Shown here piece by piece: positions 8,609-17,660 of a stretch of 64,000 bases of DNA. This stretch comes from Muricauda sp. MAR_2010_75 (GTDB taxonomy: Bacteria > Bacteroidota > Bacteroidia > Flavobacteriales > Flavobacteriaceae). The stretch covers positions 434,001-498,000 of the forward strand of contig NZ_JQNJ01000001.1 of assembly GCF_000745185.1 (NCBI RefSeq). The letters are read 5' to 3'. The position numbers and the translations under genes were made by a program. The notes under the pieces are model-generated. The model searched no databases. It was not told where the DNA came from and saw nothing but the letters and a program-made list of their open reading frames with translations. Within the stretch, counting starts at the first letter, position 1. The number at the start of each line of letters is the position of its first letter.

Positions 8609-9535
8609 TTAAACGTCTAGCAGACCATTGGTCTTTTTAACGCCGGCAGCACTTTCCTGCATTTTTGCCTTTTCGGCATCGGTCAGTTCAATTTCAACGA
8701 TTTTTTCAATACCATTTTTACCCAAAATTACGGGCACCCCGATACAGATATCGTCAAGGTCGTACTCTCCTTCCAAGAATGTGGAACATGGGAACATCTT
8801 CTTTTGGTCGCACGCAATGGCCTGCACCAAGCCTGAAACTGCGGCTCCGGGAGCGTACCAAGCACTGGTGCCCAACAATTTGGTCAAGGTGGCACCCCCT
8901 ACTTTGGTTTCTTCCACTACCCATTGCATTTTTTCTTCGGAAAGGAACTCTGATACTTTTATGCTATTTCTGGTGGCATGGGCAATCAATGGCACCATTC
9001 CCGTATCGCTGTGTCCTCCGATTACCATTCCGTCCACATCAGAGATGGGCGCGCCCAAGGCTTCGGCCAATCTGTATTTAAAACGGGCACTGTCCAAAGC
9101 ACCGCCCATTCCTATAATCTTGTTCTTTGGCAAACCAGTGGCCTTGTGCACCAAATAGGTCATGGTGTCCATTGGGTTACTCACCACAATGATCGTTGCA
9201 TTCGGAGAATGTTCCAAAAGATTGGTGGCCACGGTTTTTACAATTCCTGCATTGATCCCTATAAGTTCCTCACGGGTCATTCCCGGTTTACGTGGAATCC
9301 CCGAGGTAATTACCGCAATATCGCTATTGGCTGTTTTGGAATAATCATTGGTGCTTCCGGTGATCTTGGTATCAAAACCATTCAGGGATGCGGTTTGCAT
9401 CAAATCCATGGCCTTTCCTTCGGCATATCCTTCCTTAATATCCAACAAAACAACTTCTGCTGCAAAATCCTTTATCGCTATATACTCTGCACAGCTTGCT
9501 CCCACTGCGCCTGCTCCAACTACGGTAACTTTCAT
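8609..9535 (-). CDS. mdh: malate dehydrogenase
   Basis: A 308-residue NAD-dependent malate dehydrogenase of the LDH-like (MDH type 3) group, oxidising malate to oxaloacetate in the TCA cycle. N-terminal dinucleotide-binding loop VGAGAVGASCA, adenine-binding Asp in VVLLDIKEG, substrate-loop GIPRKPGMTREEL, NPMDTMTYL, and the catalytic GGHSDTGMVPL His are all present. Glycine spacing (GxGxxG) and length fit the family. It is transcribed alone; a -7 element (TATTTTTG) is seen at 9562-9569 on the minus strand. Confidence 0.96.
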   Translation of the reverse strand: MKVTVVGAGAVGASCAEYIAIKDFAAEVVLLDIKEGYAEGKAMDLMQTASLNGFDTKITGSTNDYSKTANSDIAVITSGIPRKPGMTREELIGINAGIVKTVATNLLEHSPNATIIVVSNPMDTMTYLVHKATGLPKNKIIGMGGALDSARFKYRLAEALGAPISDVDGMVIGGHSDTGMVPLIAHATRNSIKVSEFLSEEKMQWVVEETKVGGATLTKLLGTSAWYAPGAAVSGLVQAIACDQKKMFPCSTFLEGEYDLDDICIGVPVILGKNGIEKIVEIELTDAEKAKMQESAAGVKKTNGLLDV

Positions 9536-9561
9536 TTTTATGGGTTTAAATTTTAATCGCT

Positions 9562-9569
9562 CAAAAATA
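9562..9569 (-). promoter_or_regulatory. candidate -7 element for mdh (TATTTTTG)
   Basis: A perfect TAnnTTTG match on the minus strand, about 27 bases upstream of the mdh start. No good TTG is seen at the expected -33 spacing, so this rests on the -7 element only. Confidence 0.4.
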
Positions 9570-9776
9570 AGGCATTTAGGTCAGAAAAAAGCTGACTTCC
9601 GCCAGTTTTAAGGAAGGATTTTGACCCTTAACACAATTCGCTGAAATCTATGGGCATGTTAACAAAATGTACCGTTTATCGAAGAATTTGATTTCAATGA
9701 AATCTTTTGCAATGCTTTAGCAATAATTTCTTACAAACTTACGTTCTATTAGTCCCAAATTAAACCTACTTGACCT

Positions 9777-10148
9777 ATGAAAAAGCTCTTTTCATTGTTG
9801 TCCATTATTGGCATAATCGCCATAAGCAACTGTACCCGTGTGCCTGAAAACAATGATCCCATTTTGGGTATCTGGGCCAAAACCGAATCTTCTTCAATAG
9901 ATGGTAAAGGTACCGACTCCACTCGGGAGGAATGGATTTTCAACGATGTTTATTTGGGCAGATACCAAAGTTATTCCAACAACAAACTGGTTTTTTATAC
10001 CGATTTTAAATGGTCCGAAGAAAAAGGGACGTATACCATTATATACGGTGATCCCCAAGTTGAGGACATTACGGTAAGTCTGGAACAAAGCAGCGACCCT
10101 GAAATTTTAGCCCTGGAGAACGGTTCGGTCTTCGCCACCAGGGAATAG
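9777..10148 (+). CDS. hypothetical lipoprotein, lipocalin-like
   Basis: A 123-residue protein with a lipoprotein signal (MKKLFSLLSIIGIIAISNC, cysteine at residue 19). The mature part has a short linker, a single GIWAKTES strand start and alternating polar/hydrophobic strands (YLGRYQSYSNNKLVFYTDFKWSEE...), like small beta-barrel lipocalin-type lipoproteins of Bacteroidota. I do not recognise a named family and assign no function. It is followed by a strong terminator shared with the converging downstream gene. Confidence 0.7.
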   Translation: MKKLFSLLSIIGIIAISNCTRVPENNDPILGIWAKTESSSIDGKGTDSTREEWIFNDVYLGRYQSYSNNKLVFYTDFKWSEEKGTYTIIYGDPQVEDITVSLEQSSDPEILALENGSVFATRE

Positions 10149-10176
10149 ACAGGAAGACTACTTATATGAAAATAGA

Positions 10177-10206
10177 AGGCCCCAACGTGATTGTTGGGGC
10201 CTTTTT
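10177..10206. terminator. intrinsic terminator
   Basis: A perfect 10-bp stem (AGGCCCCAAC / GTTGGGGCCT), 6-base loop, followed by TTTT on the plus strand. It ends the small lipoprotein gene and may also serve the converging minus-strand gene. Confidence 0.88.
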
Positions 10207-10230
10207 AATGGCTGATTATTTGGTTTGATA

Positions 10231-11241
10231 CTATCTGAATCCGAAGTTTATACCAAAGGTAAAGGTACTGAACTCGGAAAAATTGTAATCTGCATTGAGC
10301 CTAAAGAAGCCCAGTTTTATTTTGGTACCCAGTGTAGCTGCTACGCCACTGGCTTTTTTAGATACCGTAAAAGGATCTTCAATGGTTTCCGTAAAGAAAG
10401 GTCCGTTGGCCTCATAGGTTCCCAACAAATCAATGTCCGATTTACCCGTAATATACCCCAGTCCACCATAAAAATTGATTACAGGGATATTTTTAGTGGA
10501 AACCACTGCACTGAAGTTCCATGTTTTAACCTTGGCATCAATACGCTGATCACTTCCGGCAATCACTCCAGTATCCGTAAAATCATACTCGCCTGAAAGT
10601 CCTGTATATCCAATTACCGCAGAAACGGCAACAGGCAATACTTTATCGGCGGGAAGTAATTTGGTAAAATCATATTGGATACCAGCACCGAAAAGTCCGA
10701 TTTTGGCATCGTCATCAAATTTTATCTTTGGTAAAAAACGGGCTTTTACCTCCAGTCCTTTTACCAATCCCACACTTGCTTGGATATATCCTGATGGGAT
10801 AAAGTTGAAATTCTCGGAAGCCAATCCGGAAGGCAATTCAAACTCTTCCCGGAACAGTCCGCTTTCATCTTCTACAAAAACTTCTATCCCTTGAATATCT
10901 CCCAATGCCGTTGACACTGGTCTGGCCTGCCCCGGATTGTCCACAAAATCCAAGTTTTCATACTCATTGGGGTCCAAAATAAAGGCCTTTTTGTCATCCT
11001 TGTTCTTAAACCCTGTCATATTTCCCACAATGGATATTTCAAAGCCGCCCAGCGGCTTGGCATCGGCGGTATTGTACCATCCATTGGAGATACTGTAAAT
11101 TGTTGCTTCTGAAACGGGAGCCAAATAGGAATTGGCATAACGTTCGGCATCATTGACACCGGCAACAAAGAGGTCATTCAAATCTTGCGCTTTAGAAACG
11201 GTCACAATTGAGAGTGCAACCAACAAAAGAATTCTTTTCAT
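10231..11241 (-). CDS. DUF6588-like outer-membrane beta-barrel protein
   Basis: A 336-residue secreted protein with a cleavable signal (MKRILLLVALSIVTVSKAQ). After it, NDLFVAGVNDAERYANSYLAPVSEA and the long run of amphipathic beta strands, ending in an aromatic strand (FGINFGFR), indicate an outer-membrane barrel. The opening matches what I know as the DUF6588 family of Bacteroidota; function is unknown. It stands alone, between the gyrB terminator and the lipoprotein terminator. Confidence 0.75.
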   Translation of the reverse strand: MKRILLLVALSIVTVSKAQDLNDLFVAGVNDAERYANSYLAPVSEATIYSISNGWYNTADAKPLGGFEISIVGNMTGFKNKDDKKAFILDPNEYENLDFVDNPGQARPVSTALGDIQGIEVFVEDESGLFREEFELPSGLASENFNFIPSGYIQASVGLVKGLEVKARFLPKIKFDDDAKIGLFGAGIQYDFTKLLPADKVLPVAVSAVIGYTGLSGEYDFTDTGVIAGSDQRIDAKVKTWNFSAVVSTKNIPVINFYGGLGYITGKSDIDLLGTYEANGPFFTETIEDPFTVSKKASGVAATLGTKIKLGFFRLNADYNFSEFSTFTFGINFGFR

Positions 11242-11265
11242 TTTGTAAAATTTTTCCTAAAACTA

Positions 11266-11297
11266 AAAAACTCGCTTTGTAAGAGCGAGTTTTTGTT
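11266..11297 (-). terminator. terminator of gyrB
   Basis: On the minus strand: a 7-bp stem ACTCGCT / AGCGAGT with a 7-base loop, followed by a T-run (TTTTTTAG). It lies 17-50 bases after the gyrB stop. Confidence 0.82.
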
Positions 11298-11313
11298 GTG
11301 AAACAACCGTTAT

Positions 11314-13254
11314 CTATACATCTATGTTGGCATAGACGGCATTTTTCTCTATAAATTCACGTCTTGGTGGCACTTCATCTCCCATTAACATGGAGAAGAT
11401 TCGGTCAGATTCCGTAGCATTGTCTATGCTAACTTGGCGCAAAGTCCTAAATTCCGGGTTCATCGTGGTATCCCACAATTGTTCCGCATTCATCTCACCG
11501 AGACCTTTGTAACGTTGGATACTTGCCCCTCCATTCATCTCTGCCATAATAGCATCACGTTCCTTATCATTCCATGCATATCGTTTCTTTGCCCCTTTCT
11601 TAACCAAATACAAGGGTGGAGTGGCGATATACACGTGACCTCCCTCTATCAACTCCCTCATATAACGGAAAAAGAAGGTAAGGATCAAAGTTTCAATGTG
11701 GCTACCATCAACATCGGCATCACACATAATCACGACTTTATGGTAACGCAACTTGTCCAAATTCAAGGCCTTGCTGTCCTCTTCGGTACCGATGGTCACA
11801 CCCAATGCGGTATAAATGTTCTTGATTTCCTCGTTTTCAAAAACTTTATGCTGCATGGCTTTTTCCACATTCAAAATTTTACCCCGAAGTGGCAAAATCG
11901 CCTGAAAGTTTCTATCGCGGCCTTGCTTTGCGGTACCACCCGCAGAATCCCCCTCAACCAAGAACACTTCACATTTGGTTGGATCTTGTTCGGAGCAATC
12001 TGATAATTTCCCGGGCAATCCCCCAACGCTCATTGGGTTTTTACGCTGAACCATTTCGCGAGCCTTGGCAGCGGCATGTCTGGCCTGAGCGGCCAATTTT
12101 ACTTTTTCAACGATTTGCTTGGCGTCCTCTGGATGCTCTTCCAAGTAATCGGTCAACATTTCTGATACTGCCTGGCTCACCGCACTGGTCACCTCACGGT
12201 TCCCGAGTTTGGTCTTGGTCTGACCTTCAAATTGGGGTTCTGCGACTTTGACGGACACAATAGCCGTAAGTCCTTCCCTAAAATCATCCCCTGCAATTTC
12301 AAACTTCAACTTGTCCAACATACCAGAGTTGTCGGCATATTTTTTCAAGGTAGTGGTCAATCCTCTTCTAAAGCCAGAGAGATGTGTCCCACCTTCATGG
12401 GTGTTGATATTGTTCACATAGGAATGGAGGTTTTCGGTATATCCGGTATTGTAGACCATGGCCACTTCAACAGGAATGCCATTTTTCTCGCCTTCCATAG
12501 CAATGACACTTTGAATCAATGGCTCACGGTTTCCATCCAAAAATCGGATGAATTCTTTAAGGCCCTCTTCTGAATGAAAGGTTTCAGAAATAAACTCTCC
12601 TTTATCGTCCTTATGACGCTTATCGGTAAGGGTTATGGTGACACCTTTGTTCAAATAGGACAGCTCACGCATCCTGTTGGACAAGGTTTCATAACTATAT
12701 TCAATGGTTTGGGTAAAGATGGTGTCGTCCGGCTTGAAGGTGACCACCGTACCGGTCTCCTTGCTTTCCCCAACACTTTTTACCGGGTAAAGGGTCTTGC
12801 CCCTTTCATATTCCTGTTCCCAAATCTTTCCATCCCTATAAACAGTTGCTTTTAAATGGACAGAAAGCGCGTTGACCACGGAGACCCCTACACCATGAAG
12901 CCCCCCGGAAACTTTATAAGAGTCTTTATCAAATTTACCTCCTGCCCCAATTTTGGTCATTACAACCTCAAGAGCGGAAACACCCTCTTTTTTGTGAAGG
13001 TCAACAGGGATACCCCGTCCATTATCTTTTGTAGTAATGGAATTGTCCTCATTGATGATTACCTGAATGGAGTCACAGTGCCCTCCCATGGCTTCATCAA
13101 TGGAGTTATCAACGACTTCATATACCAAATGGTGAAGTCCACGTACCCCAACATCGCCAATGTACATGGAAGGCCTCATACGCACGTGTTCCATACCTTC
13201 AAGGGCCTGGATACTGTCCGCTGAGTACATTTTTTTATTCGCTTCTTCGCTCAT
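11314..13254 (-). CDS. gyrB: DNA gyrase subunit B
   Basis: The 646-residue ATPase subunit of DNA gyrase, which introduces negative supercoils. The GHKL ATPase part has DNSIDEAMGG and DNGRGIP, with GGLHGVGVSVVNAL; the transducer and TOPRIM part has LVEGDSAGGTAKQGR and DADVDGSHIETL; the GyrB C-terminal segment has RYKGLGEMNAEQLW. The length is that of the compact GyrB type, lacking the ~165-residue insert of E. coli GyrB. A perfect -7 element (TATATTTG) is present on the minus strand at 13292-13299. It is monocistronic with its own terminator. Confidence 0.97.
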   Translation of the reverse strand: MSEEANKKMYSADSIQALEGMEHVRMRPSMYIGDVGVRGLHHLVYEVVDNSIDEAMGGHCDSIQVIINEDNSITTKDNGRGIPVDLHKKEGVSALEVVMTKIGAGGKFDKDSYKVSGGLHGVGVSVVNALSVHLKATVYRDGKIWEQEYERGKTLYPVKSVGESKETGTVVTFKPDDTIFTQTIEYSYETLSNRMRELSYLNKGVTITLTDKRHKDDKGEFISETFHSEEGLKEFIRFLDGNREPLIQSVIAMEGEKNGIPVEVAMVYNTGYTENLHSYVNNINTHEGGTHLSGFRRGLTTTLKKYADNSGMLDKLKFEIAGDDFREGLTAIVSVKVAEPQFEGQTKTKLGNREVTSAVSQAVSEMLTDYLEEHPEDAKQIVEKVKLAAQARHAAAKAREMVQRKNPMSVGGLPGKLSDCSEQDPTKCEVFLVEGDSAGGTAKQGRDRNFQAILPLRGKILNVEKAMQHKVFENEEIKNIYTALGVTIGTEEDSKALNLDKLRYHKVVIMCDADVDGSHIETLILTFFFRYMRELIEGGHVYIATPPLYLVKKGAKKRYAWNDKERDAIMAEMNGGASIQRYKGLGEMNAEQLWDTTMNPEFRTLRQVSIDNATESDRIFSMLMGDEVPPRREFIEKNAVYANIDV

Positions 13255-13291
13255 ATATTCTTCGTATTTGCCTTGAATTTTTCAAATCTTA

Positions 13292-13299
13292 CAAATATA
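13292..13299 (-). promoter_or_regulatory. candidate -7 element for gyrB (TATATTTG)
   Basis: A perfect TAnnTTTG match on the minus strand 38 bases upstream of the gyrB start. The -33 position has no clear TTG, so confidence is moderate. Confidence 0.4.
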
Positions 13300-13416
13300 A
13301 AGAATACCCCTCGAAATAAGGTCGTTGAAGCCCTTTGCACACCCTAAGTTATCAACAAAAACCTGTGGAAAACAAAGCATTTTCAGGATGTCTTGCAGAT
13401 CTATCGATGAAATGCA

Positions 13417-13442
13417 AAAAGCCCCTTGTGCAAGGGGCTTTT
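13417..13442 (-). terminator. terminator of asnB
   Basis: A 12-bp stem (AAAAGCCCCTTG / CAAGGGGCTTTT) with a 2-base nominal loop, so effectively 10-11 bp, followed by T residues on the minus strand. It lies about 60 bases after the asnB stop. Confidence 0.85.
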
Positions 13443-13504
13443 CCGACTAATTGAAAATGAAACAAAACAGCATCTTCACACTACATTTTCTTATAAAGGA
13501 TTGG

Positions 13505-15175
13505 TTATTTTACGTAGGCATCAGAGTGAACCTTGGCCACCGCCCTTCCTGATGGGTCGTTCATGTTTTTAAACGCTTCATCCCACTCCAAAGCTATTTT
13601 GGTACTGCACGCTACGGAAGGCTCCTGTGGAACGCTCAGTGCAGCAGCATCGGATGGAAAATGACTTTCAAAAATGGAACGGTAGTAATACTCTTCTTTA
13701 GAGGTAGGGGTCTGAATTGGGAATTTAAAATGTGCGTTTTCCAATTGCTCATCGGTAATTTCCTCGGCCACTACAGCTTTTAAGGTATCTATCCAGCTAT
13801 ATCCCACCCCATCCGAAAACTGTTCTTTTTGTCTCCAAGCAACACTTTCGGGCAAATAGGACTCAAAAGCCTTTCGTACCACCCACTTTTCCATACGTTC
13901 CCCGTTGATCATCTTGTCTTTTGGGTTGATGCTCATGGCCACGTCCATAAACTCTTTGTCCAAGAATGGAACACGACCTTCAATTCCCCAAGCGGCCAAA
14001 GATTTGTTGGCACGAAGACAATCGTACATGTGCAACTTGCTCAGTTTTCGCACCGTCTCTTCATGGAAGTCTTTTGGACTCGGTGCCTTGTGGAAGTACA
14101 GATATCCCCCAAATAGCTCATCAGCTCCTTCTCCGGAAAGTACCATTTTAATCCCCATGGATTTAATGACCCTCGCCATTAAGTACATTGGAGTGGATGC
14201 TCTCACAGTGGTGATATCATAGGTTTCCAAGTTGTAGATGACATCTTTGATGGCATCCAGACCTTCTTGGATGGTAAATTTTATCTCATGGTGCACCGTA
14301 CCGATGTGGTCCGCCACTTTTTGTGCCGCAGCCAAATCCGGAGAACCTTCCAGTCCAACTGAAAACGAATGTAACTGTGGCCACCATGCATCAACGGTAT
14401 CGCCAGATTCAATTCGTTTTTGCGAATATCTTTTTGCAATGGCGGAGGTTACGGAAGAATCCAAACCACCGGACAACAATACTCCGTAAGGTACGTCGGA
14501 CATCAATTGACGGTGCACCGCAGCTTCCAAGGCATCTTTGATGGCCTGAATACTGGTTTCGTTCTCTTTTACGGCATCATACTCCATCCAATCGCGCTGG
14601 TACCATCTTACAAACTCACCGGTGGAGCTGTGTAAATAATGTCCGGGAGGGAACAATTCAATTTTGGAACAAGTACCCTCCAAAGCTTTCAACTCGGAAG
14701 CCACATAAAACGTTCCGTTTTTGTCCCAACCAATATATAGGGGGATAATGCCCATGTGGTCACGGGCAATAAAATATTCGTCTTTTTCACTATCGTAGAT
14801 GGCAAATCCAAAAATGCCGTTCATTTCATCCACAAACTCAGGTCCTTTTTCCTGGTAGAGCGCCAAAATCACCTCACAGTCGGATTGTGTTTTGAACTCG
14901 TATTTCCCATCAAACTGTTTTCTGAGTTCTTGATGATTATATATTTCGCCATTTGCGGCCAATACCAACTTGCCATCGGCACTGAACAAAGGTTGCTTTC
15001 CTGATGCTGGATCTACAATAGCCAATCTTTCATGGGCCAAAATGGCCTTGTCGTCCGAATAAATACCGCTCCAATCTGGACCTCTGTGCCTAACCTTCTT
15101 GGACATCTCCAATAATTGGGGGCGTAACACTTCCGTGCTTTCCTTCACATCAAACGCGCATACAATTCCACACAT
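13505..15175 (-). CDS. asnB: asparagine synthase B (glutamine-hydrolysing)
   Basis: A 556-residue class-II glutamine amidotransferase plus synthetase, making asparagine from aspartate, ATP and glutamine. The N-terminal nucleophile Cys2 is in MCGIVCAF; RHRGPDWSG and AANGEIYNHQELR belong to the glutaminase domain; the synthetase pyrophosphate loop is LSGGLDSSVTSA (about residue 235), with LSGEGADELFGGY further on. Length matches E. coli AsnB (554). An AT-rich 220-base gap separates it from the divergent DUF2911 gene; this gap must hold both promoters. Confidence 0.96.
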   Translation of the reverse strand: MCGIVCAFDVKESTEVLRPQLLEMSKKVRHRGPDWSGIYSDDKAILAHERLAIVDPASGKQPLFSADGKLVLAANGEIYNHQELRKQFDGKYEFKTQSDCEVILALYQEKGPEFVDEMNGIFGFAIYDSEKDEYFIARDHMGIIPLYIGWDKNGTFYVASELKALEGTCSKIELFPPGHYLHSSTGEFVRWYQRDWMEYDAVKENETSIQAIKDALEAAVHRQLMSDVPYGVLLSGGLDSSVTSAIAKRYSQKRIESGDTVDAWWPQLHSFSVGLEGSPDLAAAQKVADHIGTVHHEIKFTIQEGLDAIKDVIYNLETYDITTVRASTPMYLMARVIKSMGIKMVLSGEGADELFGGYLYFHKAPSPKDFHEETVRKLSKLHMYDCLRANKSLAAWGIEGRVPFLDKEFMDVAMSINPKDKMINGERMEKWVVRKAFESYLPESVAWRQKEQFSDGVGYSWIDTLKAVVAEEITDEQLENAHFKFPIQTPTSKEEYYYRSIFESHFPSDAAALSVPQEPSVACSTKIALEWDEAFKNMNDPSGRAVAKVHSDAYVK

Positions 15176-15417
15176 ATCAAAATATTTTTATAACAATTTT
15201 GATGCAAATATTGACCTTATCCTTTTTAAATAAAAGCTTAAAATCAATATAAGTTATAAAATGAAATATAAAAACACTTTTATATATTACATTGTAATTG
15301 AATTATTGGGCATTGGCATAAAATTGATCGTTTTGTAAGGTTCATAAATTTTAACGTCTTTTTATAAAAACACCATTTAATTACATCCTAGTTTTGAGAA
15401 CAACTAAAATCGCAATC

Positions 15418-15948
15418 ATGAAGAATGTACTATTATTTACTTTTTTAACCCTTGCTATGGTTTTCACCACTGAAGCCACAGCACAGAAATTCAGTGGTTT
15501 GGACAAAAGTCCAGCAGATATTGCCTATTACCCATCCAGTTCCAGGGAAATGGACAAAGCAGCCCGAATCATCTATAGTCGTCCGCAATTAAAAGGACGT
15601 AGCTTGGATGAACTGGCCCCTAAGGGAAAGGTTTGGAGAACCGGAGCCAATGAGGCCACCGAAATCACATTTTACAAAGATGCCACAGTGGGAGGCCAAG
15701 CCGTGAAAGCGGGAACATATTCCTTGTTCACCATTCCTGGTGATGATGAATGGACCGTTATCCTGAACAACAATTTGCACCAATGGGGCGCTTATTCCTA
15801 TGACAGCGCTGCTGATGTTGCAAGGGTAACTGCCAAAACCAGCACCGATGATGAGGAATTGGAAGCGTTTTCAATTGCTTTTGATGACAATGGTGATATG
15901 GTCATGGGATGGGGCACCACTAGAGCTACATTACCGATGAGCTTCTAA
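15418..15948 (+). CDS. DUF2911 domain periplasmic protein
   Basis: A 176-residue secreted protein. The ATG at 15418 is preferred over a TTG eight codons upstream because it gives a clean signal peptide (MKNVLLFTFLTLAMVFTTEATAQ). The mature protein has the DUF2911 layout: SPADIAYYPSSSREMDKAARIIYSRPQLKGR, the WRTGANEATEITFYKD segment, GTYSLFTIP and WTVILN. DUF2911 proteins are common in Bacteroidota, often near proteases or metal-related genes, with no established function. It is a single gene with a strong terminator 20 bases downstream. Confidence 0.88.
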   Translation: MKNVLLFTFLTLAMVFTTEATAQKFSGLDKSPADIAYYPSSSREMDKAARIIYSRPQLKGRSLDELAPKGKVWRTGANEATEITFYKDATVGGQAVKAGTYSLFTIPGDDEWTVILNNNLHQWGAYSYDSAADVARVTAKTSTDDEELEAFSIAFDDNGDMVMGWGTTRATLPMSF

Positions 15949-15968
15949 AAAAGCTATACAACTTATGG

Positions 15969-15996
15969 AAAAGCGGGCCTTGTGTCCGCTTTTTTA
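15969..15996 (+). terminator. intrinsic terminator after the DUF2911 gene
   Basis: An 8-bp stem (AAAAGCGG / CCGCTTTT) with a 9-base loop, followed by TTT on the plus strand. The hairpin overlaps the last codons of the converging amidohydrolase gene. Confidence 0.82.
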
Positions 15997-17613
15997 TTTC
16001 ATGGAAACACCCCCCACAAAAACCTGCTCCGCTTTTAGGTTGGGAACGCTATCAATGGGCATGGTCATGATGTCATCGCTTAAAATGACAAAGTCTGCAA
16101 ATTTCCCGGGCTCGATACTTCCTTTCTCATTTTCTTCAAAATTGGAGTACGCCGCCCAAATGGTCATTCCCTTTAAAGTTTCCTCTCGGGACAGTGCATT
16201 CTCCATTTGGTACCCGCCTTCGGGATAGTTCTCCAAATCTTGACGTGCCACGGCTGCGTAAAATGTTAAAAATGGACTGACTTGCTCCACCGGAAAATCG
16301 GTTCCCAATGCCACAAGTCCTGCTTTGTCCAATAATTGTTTGTACGCATAGGCACCTTTGACACGTTCTGGCCCCAAACGGTCCTCGGCCCAGTACATAT
16401 CACTGGTGGCATGGGTAGGCTGCACGGAAGGGATTATCCCATTTTCAAAATAATCAAAGTCCGATTGTGGAATGACCTGTGCATGTTCCACTTTCCAACG
16501 ACGGTCTTCCTTGCCTTCCAAGGCTTTTTGATAGGCGCGTAATACCACAATATTGGCAGAATCACCAATGGCATGGGTGTTCATTTGATAGTCTGAAGCT
16601 GCAATCCGTTCCGCCAAAGCTCCAATTTGGTCTACAGGGGTGACCATGGCACCATAATGCCCTGGTTGGTCAGCATATGGTGCACGCAATGCAGCTCCCC
16701 TAGAACCTAGAGCACCATCGCCATATACTTTTACCGAGCGGACATTCAATTGGTCCGTTTTGATTATTCCCTTACTGAGAAAATAATCAAGATTATCCGG
16801 GGAATTGCTCACCATGGCATAGACACGGATAGACAATTCGCCCGACTGTTGAAGACTGTCAATCAGTTCGATGGTTTTCCTGTCCAGACCGGCATCATTT
16901 ACAGTGGTCAAGCCATAATCCAAGCACATTTTTTCAGCATCTTTTAGGGCCTGAATCTGGGTTTCCCTGCTGGATTGTGGCATCACGGCATAGATCAGTC
17001 CCATAGGATTGTCTACCAATACACCCGTTATTTTACCGTCTCTTTTAACAATTTCACCACCTTCGACCTCTGTTTCAGCAGTAATTTCTGCTAAGTCCAA
17101 TGCCTTTTGGTTCACAATTAGGGCATGGCCATCAATACGCTCCAAGGCAACCGGGATATCTGGAAAAAGCTCATCCAACTTTTCCTTGGTTGGAAATTCC
17201 TTCACTTCCCAATCATTTTGATCCCAACCACTACCCATGATAAAATTGGAAGGGCGCTCTTTTTGAAAAGCCACCACTTTCTCCAAAATCTCCTCAAAAC
17301 TGGTAGTCCCCACCAAATCCACAACCTGTTGGTTCAACCCCAATCCATAGAAATGACAGTGGGCATCCATTAAGCCGGGTACAATGGTCTTGCCTTCGGC
17401 ATCCAGTTCTTCTAAGGCGGTGTACTTTTTATAGATGTCCGCAGTTTCGGCAACCGCCACGAACTTTCCATCTTTTATGGCCACACAACTGGCCTTGGAA
17501 AAGTCTTTATCAACTGTATAGATATTGGCATTGTAAACGATAAGGTCCACTTCTTCCTTGGAAGTACAAGCAAAAAAGAACAAAACGGAACAAAAAAGAA
17601 GCAACTTTTTCAT
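15994..17613 (-). CDS. YtcJ-like amidohydrolase lipoprotein
   Basis: A 539-residue member of the YtcJ/NfdA metal-dependent amidohydrolase group. It carries a lipoprotein signal (MKKLLLFCSVLFFFAC), then the small beta-sandwich part (VDLIVYNANIYTVD), the metal-binding HCH in PGLMDAHCHFYGLG (about residue 85), ERIDGHALIVN, YGDGALGSRGAAL, EHAQVIPQSD and the terminal ALGTDFPVE with the catalytic Asp. Family members hydrolyse N-substituted formamides or other amides; the substrate cannot be read here. The lipobox means it works outside the cytoplasm, in the periplasm or on the outer membrane. Confidence 0.88.
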   Translation of the reverse strand: MKKLLLFCSVLFFFACTSKEEVDLIVYNANIYTVDKDFSKASCVAIKDGKFVAVAETADIYKKYTALEELDAEGKTIVPGLMDAHCHFYGLGLNQQVVDLVGTTSFEEILEKVVAFQKERPSNFIMGSGWDQNDWEVKEFPTKEKLDELFPDIPVALERIDGHALIVNQKALDLAEITAETEVEGGEIVKRDGKITGVLVDNPMGLIYAVMPQSSRETQIQALKDAEKMCLDYGLTTVNDAGLDRKTIELIDSLQQSGELSIRVYAMVSNSPDNLDYFLSKGIIKTDQLNVRSVKVYGDGALGSRGAALRAPYADQPGHYGAMVTPVDQIGALAERIAASDYQMNTHAIGDSANIVVLRAYQKALEGKEDRRWKVEHAQVIPQSDFDYFENGIIPSVQPTHATSDMYWAEDRLGPERVKGAYAYKQLLDKAGLVALGTDFPVEQVSPFLTFYAAVARQDLENYPEGGYQMENALSREETLKGMTIWAAYSNFEENEKGSIEPGKFADFVILSDDIMTMPIDSVPNLKAEQVFVGGVSMK

Positions 17614-17660
17614 GGAGAGCTGGTTTCTCCAAAAATAGAAAATGCTAGTGAATGGACAAC